Source: Kitasatospora sp. NBC_00315 | GTDB lineage: Bacteria; Actinomycetota; Actinomycetes; Streptomycetales; Streptomycetaceae | Direction: 5' to 3' | NCBI RefSeq assembly: GCF_041435095.1 | Contig: NZ_CP108025.1 | Coordinates: forward strand, 3,968,001-4,032,000 | Length of the DNA: 64,000 bases | Part shown: positions 22,851 through 30,684 of the stretch, piece after piece | How the letters are laid out: each line of letters begins with the position of its first letter | Position numbering within the stretch: the stretch's first letter is position 1 | Translations under genes and position numbers: made by a program | Notes under the pieces: model-generated | Database searches by the model: none | What the model saw: the letters and a program-made list of their open reading frames with translations, nothing else | Told to the model about the DNA's origin: nothing

Positions 22851-24200
22851 TCAAGACGTGGCGGGCGGCCCCAGCCGCACCGGCAGCCGGACCAGCCGCC
22901 GCCCGTCCGGCAGCGGGACGTGCTCCAAGGCGTCCGCCGGCACCGCGAGCGACAGCGCCGGGTAGCGGCCCAGCAGGGCGTCGAGCGCGACCTCGCCCTC
23001 CTGCCGGGCGAGGGCGGCGCCGAGGCAGTAGTGGATCCCGTGGCCGAAGCCGACGTGCTGCTCGCCCTTGCCCGCCGACTCGCGCAGGAGGTCGAGGCGC
23101 TCCGGTCCGGCGTGCCGACGCGGGTCGAAGTTCGCTGCGACCAGGACGAGTCGGACGGCCTCGCCGCGCCGGATCCGGGTGTCCCGGAAGGTCAGATCCT
23201 CGGTGGCGTAGCGCAGCCGGGTCATCTGGACCGGACCGCACCAGCGCATCAGCTCCTCGACGGCCCCCGGCCACCGCCCCCGGTCGGCGCGCAGCGCGGC
23301 GAGCTGGTCGGGGTGGGCGAGCAGGGCGGCCGTACCGTTGCCGATCAGGTGGGCGGTGGTCTCGTGACCGGCCAGCACCAGCATCAGCACCATGGTGACC
23401 GCCTCGTCGTCGTCGAGCGGGTCACCGTCCCCCGCTTCGCCGTCCGGGCGGAGGAGTTCGCTCAGCAGGTCGTCGGCGGGCGCGCCGCGGCGGCGGCGGA
23501 CCAGCTCCCGGACGTGGTCGATGAGCACCGGGGTGGCGGCGGCCGGCCGGCCGGCGGCCGTGCCGAGGAGGTCCGCACTCCACTCGCGCCAGAGCGCGCG
23601 GTCGGCCTCGGGGATGCCCACCAGTTCGCAGATCACCGTGATCGGCAGCGGGTACGCGAAGTGCTCGACCAGATCCACCACCCCCTCGGTGGCGTGCCCG
23701 GGCAGTGCGGCGATCAACTCGGCGGTGATCCGCTCCACCCGGGGCCGCAGTGCCTCGACGCGGCGGGCGGAGAAGGCCCGCGAGACCAGCCGGCGCAGCC
23801 GGGTGTGGGCCGGCGGGTCGCTGTCCAGCAGCGAGCCGAGGAGGTACCGGTGGAGCCCCACGGGCAGCCCGGTCGGCTCCGCCGGCGCGGTGCGCGGATC
23901 CGGCCCGGTGTGGCCGGGAACGGACATCGGCGAGTTCACGAACCTCGCGTCGCGCAGCAGTTCGCGGACGTCGTCGAAGCGGGTGACGAGCCAGACCGGC
24001 GAGTCGTCCGGCATCCGGCCGCGGACGATCGGTGCCTGTTCGCGCAGCCTCCCGTAGCCGGCGGCGGGATCCGCCAGCAGCTCGGGGTCCATCACGTTCG
24101 GCTCGCCCGGGTGCCTGCCCATGTGCGCCGCGAGCCCGGCCGGGGCCGCCTCCCGCGCGGGCGGCACGGCAACGGTGGCATCGGCGGCGGGCGTGGGCAT
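22851..24200 (-). CDS. Cytochrome P450 (CYP105/107-like class I)
   Basis: 449 residues. The heme-binding loop is FGHGIHYCLG with the axial Cys at about residue 392, the I-helix oxygen motif is AGHETTA, and the K-helix ExxR is in VEELMRW. This is a soluble bacterial P450 that needs ferredoxin partners; none is encoded nearby, so it would use general ones. The ATG at 24200 follows GAGAGGGG; the frame extends upstream to 24299 without support. It stands alone between the GH9 gene and the Pst-like locus, with no biosynthetic genes around, so it may be a tailoring or xenobiotic enzyme of unknown substrate. Confidence 0.92.
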   Translation of the reverse strand: MPTPAADATVAVPPAREAAPAGLAAHMGRHPGEPNVMDPELLADPAAGYGRLREQAPIVRGRMPDDSPVWLVTRFDDVRELLRDARFVNSPMSVPGHTGPDPRTAPAEPTGLPVGLHRYLLGSLLDSDPPAHTRLRRLVSRAFSARRVEALRPRVERITAELIAALPGHATEGVVDLVEHFAYPLPITVICELVGIPEADRALWREWSADLLGTAAGRPAAATPVLIDHVRELVRRRRGAPADDLLSELLRPDGEAGDGDPLDDDEAVTMVLMLVLAGHETTAHLIGNGTAALLAHPDQLAALRADRGRWPGAVEELMRWCGPVQMTRLRYATEDLTFRDTRIRRGEAVRLVLVAANFDPRRHAGPERLDLLRESAGKGEQHVGFGHGIHYCLGAALARQEGEVALDALLGRYPALSLAVPADALEHVPLPDGRRLVRLPVRLGPPATS

Positions 24201-24479
24201 CGTCGGCCCCTCTCGGGTGGTCTGCGTCTTCCGGTCCTTCCGGCCCAACGACAGGAGCGTCAGCGGGTCACGCTCCGGACGGCCGCCCCGGCCGGGCACC
24301 GCCCGACGACGCCCGTTCGGCCCAGTCCGGGCCAGCGGGGGCGCCCTCGGCCGCCGCCGCCCGGTGCGCCGGACGGGCCCGCGCCCGGGCGGCGCCGCGG
24401 TCGGCCGCGGCGGTCCGGTCCCCGGCGCCGCGACCGAGTACCGCCGGCCCTGCCGCTCCCCGGGCGCCGCGCCGGACCG

Positions 24480-25373
24480 CTACCCGAACCGGCCGTTGAC
24501 GTAGTCGGCGGTGCGCTGGTCGCGCGGGTCGCCGAAGAGCCGGTCGGTCGGTCCGGCCTCGATGATCCGGCCCGGGGTGTCGTGCGTGGCGAGGAAGAAC
24601 GCGCAGGACTGCGAGACGCGTTGGGCCTGCTGCATGTTGTGGGTGACGATGACGATGGTGAGCCGGCCGCGCAGCTCGGCGATGGTCTCCTCCACCCGGC
24701 GGGTGGAGGTCGGGTCGAGGGCGGAGCACGGCTCGTCCATCAGCAGGATGTCCGGGGAGACGGCCAACGAGCGGGCGATGCAGAGGCGTTGCTGCTGACC
24801 GCCGGAGAGCGAACCGCCGGGCGCGTGCAACCGGGCGGCCACCTCGTCCCAGAGGCCGGCCCGGCGCAGGCTGGACTCCACCAGCTCCTCGCGCTCGTCC
24901 TTGGCGACCTTGATGCCGGCCAGCTTCAGGCCGCTGACGACGTTGTCCCGGATGGACATCGCCGGGAACGGGTTGGGGCGCTGGAACACCATGCCGATCC
25001 GGCGGCGGACCTCGGCGGGCCGTCGGCCGGGGCGGTAGACGTCGTCGCCGTCCAGCAGCACCTGGCCGGCCAGCGCCGCACCGCGCACCATCTCGTGCAT
25101 CCGGTTGAGGATGCGCAGGTAGGTGGACTTGCCGCAGCCGGAGGGCCCGATCAGCGCCGTCACCTGGCCCGCCGGCATGCCGAGCGAGACCCGCTCCAGC
25201 ACCTTGTGGGCGCCGAACCAGGCGGAGACGTCGCGGGTTTCCAGGCCGGCCAGGCTCCCGGCCGGTTCGTCCCGGTGACTCCTCATGGCGGGCAGCGTGA
25301 GAGTGCTCACGGCGTCGCCGGGGACGGCGGGGGGCTTGAGGAGATCGGCGGTCTGGAGCGGTGCTTCGGTCAT
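24480..25373 (-). CDS. pstB: Phosphate-type ABC transporter ATP-binding protein PstB
   Basis: 297 residues: Walker [20 protein letters not shown] (the Asn-Arg-Met-His string is PstB-specific), the [13 protein letters not shown]-loop segment, the signature [15 protein letters not shown] and Walker [15 protein letters not shown] 45-residue N-terminal extension is longer than in most PstB proteins; a second in-frame ATG inside it (M30) is an alternative start. It is the last gene of the minus-strand transporter set, 26 bp after the sortase-like gene. Its linkage to PstA, PstC and PstS argues for phosphate uptake, but see the unusual extra genes. Confidence 0.92.
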   Translation of the reverse strand: MTEAPLQTADLLKPPAVPGDAVSTLTLPAMRSHRDEPAGSLAGLETRDVSAWFGAHKVLERVSLGMPAGQVTALIGPSGCGKSTYLRILNRMHEMVRGAALAGQVLLDGDDVYRPGRRPAEVRRRIGMVFQRPNPFPAMSIRDNVVSGLKLAGIKVAKDEREELVESSLRRAGLWDEVAARLHAPGGSLSGGQQQRLCIARSLAVSPDILLMDEPCSALDPTSTRRVEETIAELRGRLTIVIVTHNMQQAQRVSQSCAFFLATHDTPGRIIEAGPTDRLFGDPRDQRTADYVNGRFG

Positions 25374-25399
25374 CGGTGCGGTCCTCCGGGCGGGGCGCG

Positions 25400-26362
25400 T
25401 CAGTAGAGGTTGGGCAGCAGGGCGGCGGCGTTCTCGTACACGTTCCAGAGCACCGCGCCGAGGACCGGTGCCAGGCTCAGGTAGGCGGCGGTGCGGCGCC
25501 AGTAGCGGGCCGCCAGGGTGGCGGCGACGACGGCGCCGAGCAGCGCGAGCGTCCAGAGCTGGAGGGCCGCGAGGGCGCTCTTGTCCGCCGCCAGGGCCTT
25601 GTCGTACGGCGTGGAGGCGGGCCGGCCGCCGGGGTTCGGCTGCGCGGCGCCGTCGAGCCGGGCGCCGATCAGCACCGTGCTGCCGGGGATCCAGCCCGAG
25701 TCGCCGGTGACCAGCACCAGGCGGTTGGCGGCCGGGTCGGTGATCGGTGAGTCGGCGCCGCCGTACACGTTCACGGTGTAGCTGAACGTCCCCTGGCCGG
25801 TGGTGGCCCGGATCCGGTCGCCGACCCGCAGTTCGGACAGCCGGGCGAAGGGTGAGCCGAAGCTCGCACCCCGCCCGAAGACCACGGCGACCCCCTGCTG
25901 TCCGGGCAGCGCGGTGTCCCGGCGGTGTCCCGGGCCGCGCATCAGGTCGCGCCCGGTGGTGCCCTCCACCACCACGGCCTGGTGCAGGCCGATGGCGGGG
26001 ATGTCGATCAGGGCCACCGGCTCGCCGTCGGCGGCCGCGCCGGTCGGGGCGACGGCCTTGGCGAGCTGGTCGCGGAAGCTCTTGTAGGAGGTCGACTGGA
26101 AGTGCCGCTCCTGGAGGTGGGAGAAGGTGAACAGATAGCCGGTGAAGCCGGTCAGCAGGGCCGCGAGCAGGCTGACCGCCCAGGCGCCCTGCAGGAAGCG
26201 GCGCCGGGCGGGGGAGCGGGCGCCCGGGGGCCCGCCGGGGCCGCCCGGGCCGTCGGCGGCGGGTCGGGGCCGATCCGCCGAGGCGTTCGGTGCCGTGGGC
26301 GCGGGCCCGGTGGCCCGGGCCGGCACCGGTGCGGCGGCCTGGTCGATGGTCGGCGCGCTCAC
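25400..26362 (-). CDS. Sortase-fold membrane protein lacking catalytic His and Cys
   Basis: 320 residues. A Pro/Gly-rich cytoplasmic part (1-52), a membrane helix (about 59-81), a sortase-like beta-barrel (about 115-235), then one or two C-terminal helices (about 266-312). The fold markers of class E sortases are recognisable: [44 protein letters not shown] and [10 protein letters not shown]. Where sortases have AGHR, this protein has VFGR (residues 161-164), and where they have TTC it has VTG (G220). Transpeptidation is therefore unlikely. The GTG start follows GGGGGAG. Position between pstS and pstB suggests a structural or anchoring role in the transporter. Confidence 0.78.
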   Translation of the reverse strand: MSAPTIDQAAAPVPARATGPAPTAPNASADRPRPAADGPGGPGGPPGARSPARRRFLQGAWAVSLLAALLTGFTGYLFTFSHLQERHFQSTSYKSFRDQLAKAVAPTGAAADGEPVALIDIPAIGLHQAVVVEGTTGRDLMRGPGHRRDTALPGQQGVAVVFGRGASFGSPFARLSELRVGDRIRATTGQGTFSYTVNVYGGADSPITDPAANRLVLVTGDSGWIPGSTVLIGARLDGAAQPNPGGRPASTPYDKALAADKSALAALQLWTLALLGAVVAATLAARYWRRTAAYLSLAPVLGAVLWNVYENAAALLPNLY

Positions 26363-26396
26363 TGTCTCCCCCTGCGGTCGTCATCCTGACGGTACG

Positions 26397-28142
26397 TCAT
26401 GCCGGACCGCCGGTGTTCTGCCGTCGCCGGCGGACCAGGTACCCGCCGAGCAGTGGCGGCACGGTGACCACCGCGAAGAGTTCGATCGCGGTGAGGGTGG
26501 TCAGCAGCCAGTCCTCCGGCCGGCCGCCGACGGCGACCACGGTGGCCGGGATCTCCCCGGCGCCCCCGCCGCCGCCCTGCGCCACCACTTGGCCGGTCTG
26601 CGGGTCGATCACCTGCTCGGCTGCCGGGTCACCGGCCCCCGCGGGGGCGGCCGCGCCCGGCTCGGCCGCGCCGCCCGCGGGCCCGCCGCTCCCGCTCGCG
26701 GCGCCGCCCGCACCCGCCGTACCGGTGCTCCTGGCTCCGCCGGTCGCCGCGCCACCCGTACCGGTGGCGCTCTTGGCGACCGCCTGGCCGCCCTGGACGG
26801 TGCAGTCCAGCGGCGCGCCGAGCTTGTCGCAGGGGCTGGGCTGCGGGGCGTTGGTGAGGACGGTCAGCTGTCCGGCCGAGTTGAAGGTCGGATTCGCGCA
26901 GTTGCTGAGCGAGTTGGCGTCGACCGGGCTGGCGTTGCCGGGGATGTGCTGGGTCTGCAGCAGACCGCCCTTGACCAGGCCGCGCGGGATCGGCGAGTAC
27001 CCGAGGCCGTCCGCCTCGCCCTGGCCCTCGCAGAGCACGTACGAGATGAACCGGCTGAGCGCGCTGCCCTTGTCGTTGGTGAAGCGCGGCGGGACCGGCA
27101 GGGCCGCCCCGGCGCGCGGCACGATCAGGTAGCTGTAGCTGGAGATCGGGTAGGAGCGCGGGTCGTTCATGGTGTAGACGCCGTCGAGGTTCTGCTGCAG
27201 GAAGTCGGGGTCGCTCGCCGGGGTGCCGTCGTCCACGCCGCGGATCTTGGCCGCGGTGAGCGCGATGGCCACGTTGGAGGCGGTCGGCAGCGAGTAGTAG
27301 CCGGCGGGGTTGAGCACCTTCACCACCGGCCAGTTGCTGCGCTTGGCGAACGCGTACTCGTCGTAGCCGATGGTGCCGAGCCCGGCCTGGGACTTGATGT
27401 AGCCCGCCACCACGTCGGAGCCGTTCTGGGCGACCATCCGGCCGGCGGGCGGGAAGAACTCGGTGTAGTCACCGCAGCCCGCCCCGTTGACCTGGGTGCA
27501 GTAGGCGTCCCACTGGTCCTTGTGGGTGTGCGACATCCAGCGGGTGAACTGGGCGGTGGCGCCGGAGCCGTCGGAGCGCACGACCGGGGTGATCGGCAGC
27601 TTCGGCAGGGCGCGGCCGTAGTCCGCGGTGATCTTCGGGTCGTCCCAGGAGGTGATCTTGTTGGTGAAGATGTCGACGACGGTCTGGGGGGAGAGCCGAA
27701 GGTCGCGGACCTGCTTGCCGGCCACCACCAGGTTGTACATGAAGGTCGTACCGCCGGCCGTGATCGGTACGTAGGAGTAGCCGTAGGTCTGCGCCTCGGC
27801 GCCGGCGTAGACGTGCGTGCGCCCCTCGGCGCTCAGGCCGGTGTCCTCCTTGGTGCGGAACGGCACGTCCGAGGCGGTGAAGTCGTCCAGCCCGTTGCTC
27901 CACTGGGTGCGCCCGGCCGCCGAGCCGACCGGGTTGAAGTTGATCTGGATGCCCTGCGGGCCGACGTCCTGGCGCCACTGGTCGATGGCAGGCCCCGCCC
28001 AGCTGGAGCCGTCCGCGTTGAGCGAGGTGGACGCGTACGCGGGGGTGCTCTGCCCGACCAGCACGGCCAGGGCCAGCGGCAGGACGGACAGCAGCAGGGC
28101 CACCGGTCGGGACAGGGGGCGGCTTGCGGCCTCCCGGGACAT
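26397..28142 (-). CDS. pstS: Membrane-anchored PstS-like phosphate-binding protein
   Basis: 581 residues. Signal sequence 1-36 (ends AYA), then a PstS-type periplasmic-binding domain (SLNADGSSWAGPAIDQW, NFNPVGSAAGRTQW, RSDGSGATAQFTRW, AGLGTIGYDEYAFA). After about residue 440 comes a Gly/Ala/Thr-rich spacer, a membrane helix (about 545-570) and an RRRR tail. PstS proteins in actinomycetes are normally lipoproteins; here the anchor is a C-terminal helix with a stalk instead. The ATG at 28142 is chosen for GAGGAG 5 nt upstream; an in-frame ATG at 28235 overlaps the pstA stop. Confidence 0.88.
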   Translation of the reverse strand: MSREAASRPLSRPVALLLSVLPLALAVLVGQSTPAYASTSLNADGSSWAGPAIDQWRQDVGPQGIQINFNPVGSAAGRTQWSNGLDDFTASDVPFRTKEDTGLSAEGRTHVYAGAEAQTYGYSYVPITAGGTTFMYNLVVAGKQVRDLRLSPQTVVDIFTNKITSWDDPKITADYGRALPKLPITPVVRSDGSGATAQFTRWMSHTHKDQWDAYCTQVNGAGCGDYTEFFPPAGRMVAQNGSDVVAGYIKSQAGLGTIGYDEYAFAKRSNWPVVKVLNPAGYYSLPTASNVAIALTAAKIRGVDDGTPASDPDFLQQNLDGVYTMNDPRSYPISSYSYLIVPRAGAALPVPPRFTNDKGSALSRFISYVLCEGQGEADGLGYSPIPRGLVKGGLLQTQHIPGNASPVDANSLSNCANPTFNSAGQLTVLTNAPQPSPCDKLGAPLDCTVQGGQAVAKSATGTGGAATGGARSTGTAGAGGAASGSGGPAGGAAEPGAAAPAGAGDPAAEQVIDPQTGQVVAQGGGGGAGEIPATVVAVGGRPEDWLLTTLTAIELFAVVTVPPLLGGYLVRRRRQNTGGPA

Positions 28143-28234
28143 GGGAACTCCTCTGGAACGCAGGGCGGTCGGTACGGACAACGGTGCTCCCCGGGCCATC
28201 AGTGCTTCCCGGTCCATCGGTACGCCGGCGGCCA

Positions 28235-29410
28235 TCACTGCCCCCCGGCCGCGCGGGCGGCGGCGGCGCGGGCGCTGCGACGGCGCCCGCGGCGGGTCTG
28301 GCGACCCGGCGGCCGGCCGCCGAGGACCCGGGCGGTGACGAAGAGGACCAGCACCACGGCCATCAGCGTCAGCGCGGCCGCGAAGGCCCGCGAGACCATC
28401 TCGGGGTAGGGCTGCTTGACGTAGTTCCAGATGTAGAGCGGCAGCGACACCTGGTGCTCGGAGAACGGGTTGCCGTTGAACTGCGAGGTGAAGCCCGAGG
28501 TCAGCAGCACCGGCGAGGTCTCCCCCACGCCGCGCGCCATCCCCAGCACCACCGCCGTCACCAGCCCGGGCCGGGCGGTGGGCAGGACCACGTTCCACAC
28601 CGTGCGCCACTGGCTGCCGCCCAGCGCGTACGAGGCCTCCCGCAGCGTGCCCGGCACCAGCCGGATCACCACCTCGGCGGCCCGGGTGACGATCGGCATC
28701 ATCATCACGGTCAGCGCGAGCGAGGCCGCGAAGCCGCTCTTCTCGTAGCCGAACGTGATGATCACGATTCCGAGGACGAACAGGCCCGCGACGATCGAGG
28801 GCAGCGCCGTCATCGCCTCGACCAGCGTGCGCACCGGACGGGACATCCGGCCGCCGACCTCGGACATGAAGACGGCCGCGGCGATTCCCAGGGGAACCGC
28901 GAACAGCGTTGCCAGGCCGAGCTGTTCGAGCGAACCGACGACGGCGTTGAGGGCGCCGCCGGAGGTGATCGGGGAGAGCGCGGCGGTCTTCTCCATGGAC
29001 TCGGTGAAGAAGTTCAGATGGCTCGCCGCCTGCAGGCCCCGCGCCAGCAGGTAGCCGATCTGGTCCACGATCACGGCCGCCACCAGCAGTCCGGCGCTCC
29101 ACGTGACGACCGCGACCAGTCGCTCGCGCACCAGCAGCGGGCCCCACTGGAGCCGGCCGAGCGCGACGTAGCCGGCCAGGAAGAGCAGGTACCAGCAGAG
29201 CAGGAAGCCGAGCGCGCCGCTGAGCGGCAGGATCCTCTCGTACAGCAGCCAGTCGAGTGCGAGGGAGCCGCCGAGCGCGCCGAGCAGCGTCAGCACGTCC
29301 TCACGGGTGACGCCGCCGAGGCGCACCCGCTGCTCGGGCGGGTGGACGGGCCGGTCGGCGGCGGGCACCGACGCGGCGGCCGGGGCGGGCGGCAGGTCGA
29401 GGGTGGTCAT
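28235..29410 (-). CDS. pstA: Phosphate ABC transporter permease PstA
   Basis: 391 residues with a cytoplasmic N-terminus, three helices before the core and the MetI-like core of PstA: TALPSIVAGLFVLG, SYALGGSQWRTVWNVVLPTARPGLVTAVVLGMARGVGETSPVL (EAA-type loop). It is longer than typical PstA (about 300) because of an extra N-terminal region with three additional hydrophobic segments. The ATG follows AAGGGA. It forms the membrane channel with PstC, driven by PstB. Confidence 0.92.
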   Translation of the reverse strand: MTTLDLPPAPAAASVPAADRPVHPPEQRVRLGGVTREDVLTLLGALGGSLALDWLLYERILPLSGALGFLLCWYLLFLAGYVALGRLQWGPLLVRERLVAVVTWSAGLLVAAVIVDQIGYLLARGLQAASHLNFFTESMEKTAALSPITSGGALNAVVGSLEQLGLATLFAVPLGIAAAVFMSEVGGRMSRPVRTLVEAMTALPSIVAGLFVLGIVIITFGYEKSGFAASLALTVMMMPIVTRAAEVVIRLVPGTLREASYALGGSQWRTVWNVVLPTARPGLVTAVVLGMARGVGETSPVLLTSGFTSQFNGNPFSEHQVSLPLYIWNYVKQPYPEMVSRAFAAALTLMAVVLVLFVTARVLGGRPPGRQTRRGRRRSARAAAARAAGGQ

Positions 29411-29492
29411 CCGGTGGTCCCTTCGGGGCGGCGGGGCGGCAGTGGGGCGCGGCGGCGGGGCGCCGTCGCGGGGCCCGGGATCGCGGTCACGG

Positions 29493-30506
29493 TCAGTCCG
29501 CCGTGTTCGCGCCGGAGCGGGAGCGGTTGATGACCACCCCGGCGGCCAGGTTGACCAGCAGGGTCAGCGCGAAGAGCACCAGTCCGGCCGCCATCAGTGC
29601 GGAGAGCGACAGCACGTCGGACTCCCCGAAGCGCAGGGCGATCAGCGCCGAGATCGAGTTGGCGCCGTTCTCCAGCACATGGGTGATCGGGGTGAAGCTC
29701 GGCGAGATGATCAGCGCGACCGCGATCGTCTCGCCCATCGCCCGTCCGAAGCCGAGCATCACGGCCCCGATCACGCCGCCCCGGCCGAACGGCAGCACCA
29801 CGGTGCGGACCATCCCCCAGCGGGTGCTGCCCAGCGCGTACGCGCCCTCCCGCTCGCCCTGCGGCGCCTGCGAGAACACCTCCCGGCTGAGTGACGCCAC
29901 GATCGGGATGATCATCAGGGAGACCACCACGCCCGCGATGAAGGTCGAGGAGGTGTACGAGGTGCCGATGTCGCCGGTGCGCACCTTGAGGAACGGGATC
30001 GCGTCGCCCAGGTGCAGCGACATCCAGCGGACCAGGCCGATGATCCGCGGCTGCAGGAAGAACAGCCCCCAGAGCCCGTAGACGATGCTCGGGATCGCCG
30101 CCATCAGGTCGACCAGCGAGACCAGGGCCGCGCGCAGCCGCTGCGGGGCGTACTCGGAGATGAAGACGGCCGAGGTCAGCGCCACCGGGACGGCGATCAC
30201 CAGGGCGATCACCGCGATCAGCAGGCCGTCGGGCAGGACGGCGGCGATACCGAAGGAGTGCGCCTGGGGGCGCCACTTCTGCTCGGTCAGGAACGACCAG
30301 CCGGTCACCCGCAGGGCGTCGGAGCCGCGCCACAGCAGGAAGAAGGCGATCAGGCCCATGATCACGAAGACCGAGAGCCCGGCCGCCCGGAGCACCCCCC
30401 GGAACACCCGGTCACCGGGCGTGGCGGGAGAGGTGATCGTACGCGGCACGTCGGGGTCGGGCGAGGCCTGGGCGAAGGGTTCCGCGGGCCCGGTGGCGGC
30501 TGTCAT
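29493..30506 (-). CDS. pstC: Phosphate ABC transporter permease PstC
   Basis: 337 residues, six main helices. Diagnostic pieces are MAAIPSIVYGLWGLFFL, SLMIIPIVASLSREVF, and the EAA loop EGAYALGSTRWGMVRTVVLPFGRGGVIGAVMLGFGRAMGETIA. It pairs with PstA. It is the first permease gene, 178 bp downstream of the large anchored surface protein gene, with a strong hairpin between them. Confidence 0.93.
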   Translation of the reverse strand: MTAATGPAEPFAQASPDPDVPRTITSPATPGDRVFRGVLRAAGLSVFVIMGLIAFFLLWRGSDALRVTGWSFLTEQKWRPQAHSFGIAAVLPDGLLIAVIALVIAVPVALTSAVFISEYAPQRLRAALVSLVDLMAAIPSIVYGLWGLFFLQPRIIGLVRWMSLHLGDAIPFLKVRTGDIGTSYTSSTFIAGVVVSLMIIPIVASLSREVFSQAPQGEREGAYALGSTRWGMVRTVVLPFGRGGVIGAVMLGFGRAMGETIAVALIISPSFTPITHVLENGANSISALIALRFGESDVLSLSALMAAGLVLFALTLLVNLAAGVVINRSRSGANTAD

Positions 30507-30645
30507 GGTCTGTTCTCCGGCGCGCTCGGATCGGGAGGGGAGGTGGTGGTTCCGGTGCCGCCGGTGGGTGCCGTCGGCGCGGGAGCGGGGTGGAGGGCCC
30601 GACTGGGCGGACCGGGGGTGAGGGCCCGGCGGGACGGGTGCCGGT

Positions 30646-30679
30646 GGCCCGGCGGGGCCGGACGGGGCCCCGCCGGGCC
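30646..30679 (-). terminator. Hairpin between the surface-protein gene and pstC
   Basis: GGCCCGGCGGGGCC (30646-30659) pairs perfectly with GGCCCCGCCGGGCC (30666-30679) around a 6-nt loop, 5 nt after the stop codon of 30685-33243. It would separate high surface-protein expression from lower permease expression. Confidence 0.78.
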
Positions 30680-30684
30680 GCCCG

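Noticed and set aside
26397..29147. A 916-codon open frame continuing upstream of PstS
   Set aside because: Its first 335 codons are the out-of-frame reading of pstA; the native start is the ATG at 28142 with a strong ribosome site.
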